Below, in pieces: positions 1 through 8,800 of a DNA stretch of 20,262 bases. The stretch lies in NCBI GenBank assembly GCA_900543755.1, contig UQSP01000037.1, forward strand, positions 1-20,262, in the 5' to 3' direction. The translations under genes and the position numbers were made by a program. How positions within the stretch are numbered: the stretch's first letter is position 1; each line of letters opens with the position of its first letter. The notes under the pieces are model-generated. The model did no database searches. It was not told the origin of the DNA and worked only from the letters and a program-made list of their open reading frames with translations. The DNA comes from an uncultured Eubacteriales bacterium (lineage in GTDB: Bacteria > Bacillota > Clostridia > Christensenellales > Pumilibacteraceae).

Positions 1-302
1 GTAACTCCTGGCAGAACGACTGCTCCTGCGGCAGTTCTTCCCAGAGTAACTGCGGATGCGGTAACTCCTGGCAGAACGACTGCTCCTGCGGCAGTTCTTC
101 CCAGAGTAACTGCGGGTGCGGTAACTCCTGGCAGAACGATTGCTCCTGCGGCGGTTCTTCCCAGAGTAACTGCGGATGCGGAGGCTCCTGGCAGAACGAT
201 TGCTCCTGCGGCAGTTCTTCCCAGAGTAACTGCGGATGCGGAGGCTCCTGGCAGAACGACTGCTCCTGCGGCAGTTCTTCCCAAAGTAACTGCGGATGCG
301 GA
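1..302 (+). repeat. 60-bp tandem repeat, five copies
   Basis: Five head-to-tail 60-bp units start at 1, 61, 121, 181 and 241, and two bases of the next unit continue before divergence. Copies differ by only a few substitutions (for example at positions 20, 33 and 54 of the unit, and GTAAC/GAGGC at the unit start), so the expansion is recent or kept uniform by gene conversion. The unit is a multiple of three and keeps the reading frame open. The contig begins inside the array, so copy number is a minimum and may be collapsed by short-read assembly. Confidence 0.95.
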
Positions 303-368
303 GGCTCTTGCCATATAAGAAAACGTCGCTGCAGCAGATGCAAATGCTTTTTCTTCCTTAATTTTTAA
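3..368 (+). CDS. Cys/Gly/Ser-rich 20-residue tandem-repeat protein, 3' part
   Basis: No start codon lies in the window, so this is the C-terminal part of a longer protein; the reading frame is fixed by the pattern of change. Five repeats of NSWQNDCSCGSSSQSNCGCG (or GS at the first two positions) are followed by a different tail with HIRKRRCSRCKC and a hydrophobic end, FFFLNF, then TAA at 366. Each repeat has two CxC pairs (CSC and CGC), one Trp, and many Ser, Gly, Asn and Gln. Differences between DNA copies are mostly silent in this frame (GAC/GAT, GGA/GGG, CAG/CAA, GGT/GGA) but would change residues in frame 1, which supports translation here. The convergent terminator just downstream fits the gene end. 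I do not recognise a family. Paired cysteines suggest metal binding or disulfide cross-linking in an extracellular or coat protein, but that is inference. The true length is unknown because the contig starts within the repeat. Confidence 0.75.
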   Translation, partial: NSWQNDCSCGSSSQSNCGCGNSWQNDCSCGSSSQSNCGCGNSWQNDCSCGGSSQSNCGCGGSWQNDCSCGSSSQSNCGCGGSWQNDCSCGSSSQSNCGCGGSCHIRKRRCSRCKCFFFLNF

Positions 369-374
369 CAACAA

Positions 375-402
375 AAAAACCGCTTTTTATAAAGCGGTTT
401 TT
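375..402. terminator. Bidirectional rho-independent terminator
   Basis: A perfect 12-bp stem, AAAAACCGCTTT against AAAGCGGTTTTT, closes a TTAT loop. It has T-rich sequence on the + side and A-rich sequence on the other, so it can serve both the + strand repeat-protein gene (stop at 368) and the - strand rpsR gene (stop at 408). Confidence 0.9.
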
Positions 403-407
403 GATTT

Positions 408-680
408 TTACTCTCCCTTATAAGGAAGCAAAGCAATTGCCCTTGCGCGTTTGATGGCAACGGCAAGCTGACGCTGATGTTCGGCGCAGGTGCCGGAAGC
501 GCGGCGGGGAATGATTTTACCTTTTTCGGTAATAAATCTTTTAAGCTTTGCCACGTCCTTATAATCGATTTCCTCTGTTTTTTCGGCACAGAACGCGCAA
601 ACCTTTTTCTTGGGAGCGCGTCTGAACTTTTTGGACTTATCGTCCGTATCGACGTTTTTGTTGATATTTTTCTTATCCAT
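408..680 (-). CDS. rpsR: Small ribosomal subunit protein bS18
   Basis: Ninety residues, the usual size for S18, with the family core around RRAPKKKVCAFC and the late motif GKIIPRRASGTCAEHQRQL. It binds 16S rRNA in the platform of the 30S subunit together with S6. This is the zinc-binding C+ form: Cys28 and Cys31 (CAFC) and Cys65 with His68 (CAEH) form a likely four-ligand site, whereas many genomes carry a Cys-free copy. It is the third gene of the rpsF-ssb-rpsR operon, 24 bases after the ssb stop, with a GAGG ribosome binding site about 9 bases before its ATG. The N-terminal 20 residues are charged and Asn/Asp-rich and are probably disordered. Confidence 0.97.
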   Translation of the reverse strand: MDKKNINKNVDTDDKSKKFRRAPKKKVCAFCAEKTEEIDYKDVAKLKRFITEKGKIIPRRASGTCAEHQRQLAVAIKRARAIALLPYKGE

Positions 681-704
681 TTTAAATTACCTCATAAAAA
701 TTTT

Positions 705-1124
705 TCAGAAAGGCAAGTCGTCCGTATCGACGGGCTCCAGTTCGCTGACCTTTTTGTTCTGACCGGAAGACCTGTTTACGGGTCCTGCGGCAGGCGCACC
801 GTCGGTGCTTTTGGGTGAAATGAATTCCACGTCTTCGGCGACGATATCGGTCATGTAACGCTTGTTGCCGTCCTTATCCTCGTAAGTACGGTTTTGAAGC
901 TGACCTACAACGCAGACCTTACTGCCCTTGAAAAGGTATTTGCTGCAGTTATCCGCAAGCCCCCTCCAGGTGACGATATTTATAAAGTCTGTTTCTCTTT
1001 CGCCGTTGGCGTTGGAATAAGAGCGGTTAACGGCAATGCTGAATCTGCAAAGCGAAACGCCGCTGCCTGTGGTCTGATATTCGGGGTCTCTTGTAAGATT
1101 TCCGATAAAAATACATTTGTTCAT
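705..1124 (-). CDS. ssb: Single-stranded DNA-binding protein
   Basis: 139 residues. The N-terminal OB fold spans about residues 1-105 and starts MNKCIFIGNLTRDPEYQTTGSG, with the family signatures FSIAVNR and DFINIVTWRGLAD. A low-complexity linker (PAAGPVNRSSGQNK) leads to the acidic tail DTDDLPF, which recruits replication and repair proteins. Slightly shorter than the about 170 residues of many Bacillota SSBs because the linker is short. It coats single-stranded DNA during replication, recombination and repair. It lies between rpsF and rpsR, the standard Bacillota order; its ATG follows the rpsF stop by 13 bases. The ribosome binding site is weak (GGACGG about 7 bases before ATG), so translation may partly depend on coupling to rpsF. 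Confidence 0.97.
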   Translation of the reverse strand: MNKCIFIGNLTRDPEYQTTGSGVSLCRFSIAVNRSYSNANGERETDFINIVTWRGLADNCSKYLFKGSKVCVVGQLQNRTYEDKDGNKRYMTDIVAEDVEFISPKSTDGAPAAGPVNRSSGQNKKVSELEPVDTDDLPF

Positions 1125-1137
1125 AATTTACCGTCCG

Positions 1138-1419
1138 TTATTTTTTCACTACGATAAATCTGATGACTTCGTCCGTGATGCGCATCTGACGCTCGAGTTC
1201 CTGCGGGAATTCGCTGGGAGCAGTGAAATTCATAAGCACATAGTAGCCTTCCGACTTGAAGTCGATTTCGTAAGCCAGCTTTTTCACGCCCCACTTATCG
1301 ACGTTTTCCACGGTGCCGCCGCCGTTTTCCACAGCGCTTTTGAACTTGTCGCAAAGAGCTTCTTTGGCAGCGTCGTCGATTTTCGCGTCGAGAATGTAGA
1401 GAACCTCGTACTTGTTCAT
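1138..1419 (-). CDS. rpsF: Small ribosomal subunit protein bS6
   Basis: 93 residues, typical for S6, beginning MNKYEVLYILDAKIDD and containing the conserved WGVKKLAYEIDFKSEGYYVLMNF segment of the ferredoxin-like fold. It pairs with S18 and binds the central domain of 16S rRNA in the 30S platform. It is the first gene of the rpsF-ssb-rpsR operon, with a strong AAGGAGG ribosome binding site (bases 1429-1436 on the complement) about 9 bases before ATG. A promoter and a leader hairpin lie upstream (separate entries); in many bacteria the S6:S18 complex binds such a leader and represses its own operon. Confidence 0.97.
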   Translation of the reverse strand: MNKYEVLYILDAKIDDAAKEALCDKFKSAVENGGGTVENVDKWGVKKLAYEIDFKSEGYYVLMNFTAPSEFPQELERQMRITDEVIRFIVVKK

Positions 1420-1445
1420 GATTTAATACCTCCTTATGGTCTAAA

Positions 1446-1471
1446 GTCCCCGTTTTCCTCGGGGAAAGGAC
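1446..1471 (-). promoter_or_regulatory. Leader hairpin of rpsF, candidate S6:S18 autoregulatory site
   Basis: Read on the - strand, the leader folds as GUCC - UUUCC - CCGA loop - GGAAA - ACGG bulge - GGAC: a 4-bp outer stem (1468-1471 with 1446-1449), a 5-bp inner stem (1463-1467 with 1454-1458), a four-base CCGA loop and a one-sided ACGG bulge. Known rpsF leaders in diverse bacteria use a bulged hairpin with an exposed CCG that mimics the S6:S18 site in 16S rRNA. Position (just before the ribosome binding site) and CCG fit. Alternative pairing of CCCCG with CGGGG is possible, so the exact fold is uncertain. Confidence 0.5.
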
Positions 1472-1496
1472 AACCCTTTTTATTCGGGCAAAAAGT

Positions 1497-1526
1497 ATTA
1501 TAACATCATACAGCTTAATTTGGCAA
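1497..1526 (-). promoter_or_regulatory. Promoter of rpsF-ssb-rpsR
   Basis: A perfect -10 TATAAT (complement of 1497-1502) and a -35 TTGCCA (complement of 1521-1526) are 18 bases apart. Transcription would start near 1490, giving a leader of about 70 bases that includes the candidate S6:S18 hairpin. Confidence 0.75.
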
Positions 1527-1540
1527 CTGTTTTTTAACAA

Positions 1541-1574
1541 AAAAACAGACAAAACGTTGATTTTGCCTGTTTTT
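1541..1574 (-). terminator. Terminator of the MDR dehydrogenase gene
   Basis: A 14-bp inverted repeat (1541-1554 with 1561-1574) has a six-base loop. On the - strand RNA all pairs form, one as G-U, and the stem ends in a U run; on the + strand the same position is an A-C mismatch. It lies 32 bases after the dehydrogenase stop and upstream of the rpsF promoter, insulating the two units. Confidence 0.85.
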
Positions 1575-1605
1575 GACTAAAATAATTTTAAAAAACCCGA
1601 ATTAT

Positions 1606-2628
1606 TCAGATTTTATCTATTTCAACCAGAAGCGTAATGTATTTGGTAACGCAGGACGCGACTTCTTTTACATATTCGCCCGCCTCTTCAAACTTTATGC
1701 GTTTGGAAATAAGGGGCAATACGTCCACTGCTTTGCTGGCCAGCATATTGACTGCGGAAAGGTAATTGTCTTCCGCCCCCGTAACGGAACTTACCGACAG
1801 CGCCTTGTGAAAAAGCGGCATAAAGTCCAGCGTAAGATTGATTTTTGCGTCGTCAAAGCCCACGAAAGCCGCCCTTCCTCCGCGCGCAAGACATTCGAAC
1901 GCGCGCTGAACGGGCATATTGGTAAACAGACAATACGCCATAGTTTCCGCCATTTTGCCGCACGTCAAAGAAAAAATCTTTTTGACGGGATCGGTATCGA
2001 CTGCATTTATGGTGTAATAAATTCCGAAACGCTCGGCAAGTTCAAGCCTGTCTTTACGCATATCCACGAGAATGGGAACAGCCTGATAATAAAGAGCGAC
2101 CTGCGCGAGAATAAGTCCCACGTTGCTTGCGCCCACTATAACTATATGCTCGCCTTTTTCAAGCTTAAGTTTATCAACGGCTGCAATGCAAAGCGCGACG
2201 GACTCGATAAACACTCCCTCGTCGGGAGAAACCTTGGGCGGCAGAAGAATCAGATCGGATTGCGGCACGACCATAAAATCCCGCAGCACTCCGTTTTCGG
2301 TTTTGCCGTAAGTGTAACTGTGCTCGCATTCGCTTTTGTGTCCGCTGCGGCAAAGCGCACATTCTCCGCAGGAAGAAACGGGACGGACGTAAACCCTGTC
2401 CCCGCGTTTTACCCCCACCACTTCTTCTCCCGTTTCGGTGACGATGCCTACGCCGTTTCTGCCCGCAATGAGCGGCAGATTTTGCCCGCCGTTATTGAAC
2501 AAAGCACATTCGGGCGTATCGATGGAAGAAGTCAGCATTTTGATTTTAACGCATGACGGCGAAACCTGTTGCGCGCCAAGGTCAGCCAGTTCTATTTGGT
2601 GTTCGCCCGTGATCGTCCATGCTTTCAT
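1606..2628 (-). CDS. Medium-chain dehydrogenase/reductase lacking catalytic zinc ligands
   Basis: 340 residues, the usual length for zinc-type alcohol dehydrogenase relatives (MDR superfamily): an N-terminal GroES-like domain followed by an NAD(P)-binding Rossmann domain with VIVGASNVG at 164-171. The structural-zinc lobe is intact, Cys87, 90, 93 and 101 (CGECALC...C). The catalytic zinc site is not: the usual GHE motif reads GRN at 56-58, and the usual first ligand Cys region reads SSIDTPE at 34-40. Glu142 (ESVALCIAAV) is kept. The fold is therefore clear but the usual zinc-polarised alcohol oxidation is unlikely; it may be a zinc-independent reductase or a regulatory or degraded member. Substrate is unknown. 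It is monocistronic, with its own promoter and terminator and a GAGGAAAG ribosome binding site. Confidence 0.88.
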   Translation of the reverse strand: MKAWTITGEHQIELADLGAQQVSPSCVKIKMLTSSIDTPECALFNNGGQNLPLIAGRNGVGIVTETGEEVVGVKRGDRVYVRPVSSCGECALCRSGHKSECEHSYTYGKTENGVLRDFMVVPQSDLILLPPKVSPDEGVFIESVALCIAAVDKLKLEKGEHIVIVGASNVGLILAQVALYYQAVPILVDMRKDRLELAERFGIYYTINAVDTDPVKKIFSLTCGKMAETMAYCLFTNMPVQRAFECLARGGRAAFVGFDDAKINLTLDFMPLFHKALSVSSVTGAEDNYLSAVNMLASKAVDVLPLISKRIKFEEAGEYVKEVASCVTKYITLLVEIDKI

Positions 2629-2669
2629 TGTAATCTTTCCTCACGAATTGATTTTACCGATTAATACAT

Positions 2670-2698
2670 AGTATATCATATCGCCCCGAGAAAAACAA
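2670..2698 (-). promoter_or_regulatory. Promoter of the MDR dehydrogenase gene
   Basis: On the - strand, -35 TTGTTT (complement of 2693-2698) and -10 TATACT (complement of 2670-2675) are 17 bases apart. Start of transcription would be near 2663, leaving a leader of about 35 bases with the ribosome binding site. Copies of ATTAATAC at 2660, 2720 and 2742 flank it (see findings). Confidence 0.6.
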
Positions 2699-2810
2699 CC
2701 GTTGAACGATTTTTTTTTGATTAATACCCGTTATCGTCCGCATTAATACGGTAAAAACAAATATAACAAATGCAAAATATTTTAAATTACAAACTCTTTT
2801 TGGCATTAAA

Positions 2811-2838
2811 GCAGCAAAATTTTCAGGTATACTGCTGC
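2811..2838 (-). terminator. Weak hairpin at the end of the GH43 lipoprotein gene
   Basis: GCAGCA (2811-2816) and TGCTGC (2833-2838) form a short stem that overlaps the stop codon at 2823, with a 16-base loop and only a short U run after it on the - strand. It is the best terminator-like structure in the 2629-2822 gap, but it is poor; transcription may read toward the dehydrogenase. Confidence 0.25.
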
Positions 2839-5800
2839 ATAACGGGAATAGCCGCCTCGTCAAGCAGGATTTCCATGTCTGAAAATTCGATGCTGAAAGT
2901 CTTACTTGATGTAAATCCGAATCCGAAAGCCGCCTCGCCCTCGGTCAAAGAAAAATCGTGTCCCTTTTCCTTGCTGTCATAAATCTTGACGTAATCGCCG
3001 CTTTTCTCGGAATAATAATACAATCTGTAATTGTTGTCCTGACGTATGAGCATATAAGAATACGTCCTGTTGAGCGCGGCAAAAGTACGGTTATCGTATT
3101 CGTCCGTAAGGTTATTTTCGTTTTTGGGCGCCCAAGCGGAATTATCGATAAGCACGCGGTAACCGCTTGACCAGAACCCTATAAACGAAGAGTTTGTGCC
3201 GTTGTTGACGATGATGCCGATGGCAGGGTCGTACTCGATGCCCGCGGCGGTAAGTTCGCCATCCGTGGTGTAATCGCCCACATCCGTCTTGTTTGTCACT
3301 TTGAACTTTATTACTGCGTTATTTCCCACGCCTTCGGTAAAATATGCCGTCCTGTTCTGGCTAGCGGTATATATGTTTTCGTCGCGGCGGCTTGTATCCC
3401 ACACGCTTAAATCGGAATATATTACCTGGCCGTTTAAATCGACGCTTTCGCCTATCGCATAGTGCTTAAGCGAAAATTCAGGCTCCTTTTCTCCTTTAGC
3501 GTAATCGTATTCGGCAACGGGATAACCATCTTTTTCGACGGAAACCACATATTCGGCGGTTTGGGACAAAACTATCGAATAGAAGCCTTCGTCGTCGGTC
3601 TTAAGCCTGTAAACGTTGTAAGTTCCTTTTTCGCGGAAAGTAAGCGTCGCGCCGCCGCAAGGAGCGCCGTCTGGCGAAGAAAGCACATTACCCGAAAGCA
3701 CGAAAGAGTTTTCGATTTTTCTGAAAGACGCCTGTATAAGCGACGCCGTGTTTCTTACCGCGACGGGATAGCCCGACGACGGGTCGGTTACTTGCACGGT
3801 AACGCCGTTAACCTTAAGCGAATCGAACACGTATCCGTCTTCCGGATAAAGATAAATCGTCGCCGTATTACCGTCCTGAGGAATGGGCGAAGGAATACAA
3901 ACGTAACCTTTGCCCGTAACGGAAACGGCAGGCAAATAATTACCCGAAGTTCCCGCGGGACTTTCTTTCGTTACGTCCTGAGCGTTTTTATAAACTTTGT
4001 ATTCTGCGTCGGCAAAACGTATTGCGGAGCCATCCGAATACAGTCCGATTGCGCACGCGCCCGAATAATCCTGATTAAATTTGTCCTGTTCGGAAACGGC
4101 GTACTGAATATCGCCGTCCGAAACAAGCATTATAAGACTTCCTGCTTTATAAAGAGAGAAAACTTTTGAACCGCTGAAAGAAGTAAACGGGACGTCCATG
4201 CGCGTACCGTCGGCAAACGATAAAACAAATCCGCCTGTCGCGCCCTGAGAAGCCGCAGCCGAAATTTCAAACACGAAATTATCCGAATAACCGGGAGTAT
4301 AAAAAACTTCGCGCCTTCCGTTTGCGTCCGTTTCCACTCCCGTTCCCTTGACCGTGACGCCTTCCGTCATGAAATCGCCGCACAAGCTGTCGCCGAAAAT
4401 TTCGCCCGCGCCCATAGACTGATATCCGTTTGCGGTAAATGTGGGATAAGACGAAACCGCGCTTACGGAAGCGACGGACGGAGGAAGAATCAATTTGCCC
4501 GAAACGCCTTCGCCCGCGTTTTCGACGCGGTAATATGCAGGCAGAATTCTTACTCTCGTAATCGCTGACGAATAACCGAGCTCCTGCCAGGAAACAAAAG
4601 CCTCCGCGGTAAAGCTTACGGTGTTTTTAGAGTTTATTTTGCCCGTGACGCTTGCGCCCGAAGTAATTTTGTTGTTAAAAAGCTTATGATTGTAAGCGTC
4701 GATGTAAATCTGCTTGTATCCGCCGTTTTTATCCTCGAAATATAATCTGAAGTGAGTATTTTTGGTAAACTTGTTTTTAGCCGTCCAGCTTATTTTGTCG
4801 TCATAGGCGCGCGCAAAGAAATACACTCCGTTTTCCGTAAACACGGTGGAAGCCTCAATTTTAACGTCGTCGGCAAGATAGCTGTATTTGTTTTTGCCTA
4901 TAACTTCTGGCTCGGAAGTAACGCCGTCAATGAGAAGGTAGCCGTCCGGCTGACTGCCGTTTGCGTTTTTATATGCGGGAGAATCGGAGCTTGTTTCGCC
5001 CGTTTTTCCCAGCACCACAATGTCGCCTATCCTGATTTTATCGACGGAAGGATTGTATTTATCGTCCTGTTTTACCGAAATTTCTATCTTTTTGACGTTT
5101 ACGGGTAAAAAGTCCGCGATTACGGAGCCGCCCGGCCGCATTACGCATTTAGAGCGGTTAACGCTGTTTTCGTCCGCCGTAAGCCCGCTTAAAACCTGCT
5201 GCGACCCGTCCGCCATGGTAAGAGTGATTTTATCCACCCTTTCAAGCGCATAGTCATACGTATAGCTTGAGTAAACCATGACTGCGCGTATCTGTCTGGG
5301 CTGAGCGAATTCCATGGTGATTACGCTGTCGCCGGTCGCCTCGAACTCCATGTTCTTGTCGTAAGGCTGATAAACAAAGCGGTAATCGGTGAGATACTTA
5401 AGCGTTCCCGACGTAACGGAGGTCGCGCTTACGCTTGCCTCGGAGGCGATATTTCCGTAGCCCGAAGCGACCTCGGGAAGCGGTTGCAGCGAATAAGTCG
5501 GGCCGTTGCCTTGCAGAATATCGAAATCGTAATACGGACTGTCTACGAACTGTACGCGGTCAATCGCAATTGCTCTGCCCATAAACGAGCCGTTTTCATT
5601 GTTGTCCAAAGGATTGTAAAAGGCATGGTAAACCGCGAAAATTTCGTCGCCTGCCTTTACGAAACTGTGATGTCCCGCCCCGGCCATAAAGTCGTACATA
5701 CTGCTTTCAAAACCTATTCCTATAACGGGATTACCGTTGGACCTTGGAAGTTTGGTAAACGGACCCATGGGAGCATCGCCCACCGCCTGCATTATGGAAT

Positions 5801-8800
5801 AGCGCCTGCTGCCGTATCCGAACGGCGAGTAAGTAAGATAGAACATTCCGTCGTGCTCTATCACGAAAGTGCCTTCGTTTATGTTACCGTCGAAAGAACC
5901 GCCCGCGTCGTTGTCTATTCTGACGCCCGTCCAGTCTTTTTCCAGAATACTGCCCGTTTTACCCGTATAACGGTGATAATTGGGCGAAGCTATTTTAGTC
6001 AACGTGCTCCAGTCGGGAGTAACCATGTCTTTCATCTTCAATGCCCATATATGGTTACCGCTGTTGGCGGAGCTTACGTGCTGAGAAAAATAAATATAAA
6101 AATCGCCGCTTTCGGTAAAGAACGGACTTATATCGATTGCCGGCCATATACCCATACCCGTAACGGAATCCACGAATTTACTTCCCTGCCCGGCAAGCTG
6201 ATCGGCAAAATGCTTTCCGAAGTTTATGGGCGGAGTAGACTCGTTAAGCGTTTCTCCGTTGCGATTGGAAGTAACTCCCGCGCCGTAATATCTTTCCGCC
6301 GTAACCATTCTGTAAGGACCCACGGGGGTGTCCGATATGCCTATGCCGAGATACAGCCTGTCATACGAGTTGGCGGTTGAAGCAATATAATCCGTACCTG
6401 AATTTCCTATTTTGGAGCGCGCCGAAAAATAGATGAAATACTTGCCGCTTACGGGATCGCGCATAAGCTCGGGCGCCCAATAGGTACTTTCCGACCACGA
6501 AGAAGAAGTTATTTCAAGCGCATTTCCGTCCGCTGCGCCGCATTTTTCCCACGCGGACAAATCGCGCGAGCGGTAAAGAGGATATGCGGAAGAGCCGCCT
6601 CCTCCCGTAACCGCCATATAAAACCAGCCGCCGTAAACTGCATCCTCTTCCGTAGACACATAAATGACCCCGGGATCTGCGCCGTCGATTTCCAGGTCGT
6701 TACGGTAAAAAAGCGAAGTGTCGTAACTTGTGCCCGCACCCAATCCGTCGGTAACCGTACCCAAGTTGTTTTCGTTTTGCTGAGTGTCGGCAACGAAGTG
6801 AATTTCGATTTCGTTTACGGAAAATCCGTCGTCCGGTTTAAATACGAAAATATATTCTCCGCCCGCTTCCTCATCAGGTTCAAGCGGATTGCCGTTAAGC
6901 GTGACGTAATCCAAAACGTACCCGTCAAGCGGATGCGCCAGTATAGTCAAATCCTTAAGAGTGCTTACTTTTTCCGATCCGAAGCCTTCCAGCTGCACCG
7001 TACCGAATGCGTTTCGCGTAACCGAAACTTTGGTAAACAGCATGCTTTCTATATACGCGTAATCCGCGTATATGTTGACGGCGGAAAATTCCGCGGCGAA
7101 ATCCGCTGACGAAGATTTTACCGCCAGCCCGTACTCGCAATCGCCCGCAAGCCCCTCGACGCGCACGTCGTAACGCGATAAAGCGCCGTTCTGACCTGAC
7201 AAAAAATAAACGCAAATATAATCGTCGTACTTGATAATCTTGAACCCGCCGTCGGAATCGAGTCCTGTTACGTCGATTTTTTCAATCAGTACTCCGTTTC
7301 TGTAAACGTAAACCCCGTCAGAGCCGTAAATCACGGCGGCGCTTACTTTCCCGTTTGACGCATAAAAACCTGCGCCGTCCGCGGAATCGGACGAAACGCT
7401 CAGCTTACCTTCCGCAACCGCATAAGGACTTACGAAATTATTTTTTACAACGTATCCGTCCGCGGCTCCCGACGCGACAATCTTTTCGCCGTCGTCGAAG
7501 AGTCCGTTTAAAGCCCCGCCGTCGAATTCAAAGGACGGACGTTGAACGACTATATTTTTTTCCACGTCGTCATAGTTGAGGACGACGCGCACGTTGCAAT
7601 CGTAATAACCTTGCGTTTGGGCAGTAACGTCGTAAATGCCTTTGGGAAGCTGTACAGAGTATTCTCCCTGTGCATCCGTAGTCACCACGGCGGCAATTTC
7701 TCCCGTATTTATGTCGGATATTTTAAGGTTAAGCTCCGAAACGGGCATGTTTTCGCCGTAAGTCTTAACACTGCCGAAAAGCGTAATGTCTGATTTTTCG
7801 GGTCTGAAAACCAGCGAAACGGTGGTATCTTGGGTTACGGTTATAGTCACGAATCCCGTAAGGTCTATAGACACGGTTTTATCCCCGTAAGTCAGACTGT
7901 ACGGAACATAGCCTTTATCGGGCGTAAAGTAAATTTTGGCTTCACCGCCGTACTCCACATACTCGGACTCGGCGTAAGCGGTGCCGTTTTCAGACGGCAG
8001 AACGGTAACCTTGTGCTTTTCCAAAGAAAAAACACATTCTATTTTTACGTCGTAATGAATGTCCCGTAAAGCAAGCGTGCCGGCTGTGAATTCATCGATT
8101 TTTTCCTCGCCGTTAACGAGAAACGAAGTAAGTTCGTAATGTTCGGCCGCGGCGACGGCAATATCAAGGCTGCCTCCGGGAAGCACCTGTGAAGCGGAAG
8201 GCGTAACCGTTCCCTCGCCCGAAACGCTTAGCGAAACGTCATAAAAAGAAACGGCGGTAAAAGTAACGGATATGAGGATATCCCCGTTTACCGTAACAGT
8301 AAGGTCGCCTCCCAAAGTTACTTCGCTTACGTCCAGATTGTAAAAGTCGCTGCCGTCGGGCTTGCTGACTTTAACGGAGCCCACACGGTAATCGATGTTC
8401 GGCTTTAAAGTGAGGACAACCGTTTGTCCGCTTTCAACACTGTTTTTATCGACGGAAACGCTGCCGTTGATGTTTCCCGCCCTGTCGGGAAGCACCACCG
8501 TATCGATACTGAAAATTTCCGTTTCGACGGGCGGCTCGTCTATGACGAACACCGCGGACAAGGCAATGTCCGAAACTATGTTATGTATCGTGAAAGTGTT
8601 GTCCGTTAACTGAGAAGCATTGATTTCATGATTGGCTGCGGAATCTTTATAAACCGCCTTTTCCGCTTTATACCCGCTTTCAGGCACAAGCTTGACGGTA
8701 AGAGAATCTCCCTTTGTGAGAATATATTTACCGCCCACGTCAATATTGCCGCCATCGGATTCTTCAATGGTGACATAGCAGGTGTCCGTTTCGGTTTGTT

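Noticed and set aside
1..310. CRISPR array or non-coding satellite at the left end
   Set aside because: Units are head-to-tail without spacers, are a multiple of three, and vary silently in one frame; this is a coding tandem repeat.
1573..2556. 327-codon open frame on the + strand
   Set aside because: It lies entirely opposite the dehydrogenase gene, has no family motif, and its His/Arg/Phe-rich composition is typical of the antisense of real genes in this genome.
2741..2754. Palindrome CCGCATTAATACGG as terminator of the GH43 gene
   Set aside because: The stem is about five pairs with one wobble and no U run follows on the - strand; it fits better with the ATTAATAC repeat set.
3462..4169. 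235-codon open frame on the + strand
   Set aside because: Antisense shadow of the C-terminal part of the GH43 lipoprotein, with Arg/Phe-rich low-information sequence.
5484..6380. 298-codon open frame on the + strand
   Set aside because: Antisense shadow of the GH43 catalytic region; no ribosome binding site or recognisable domain.
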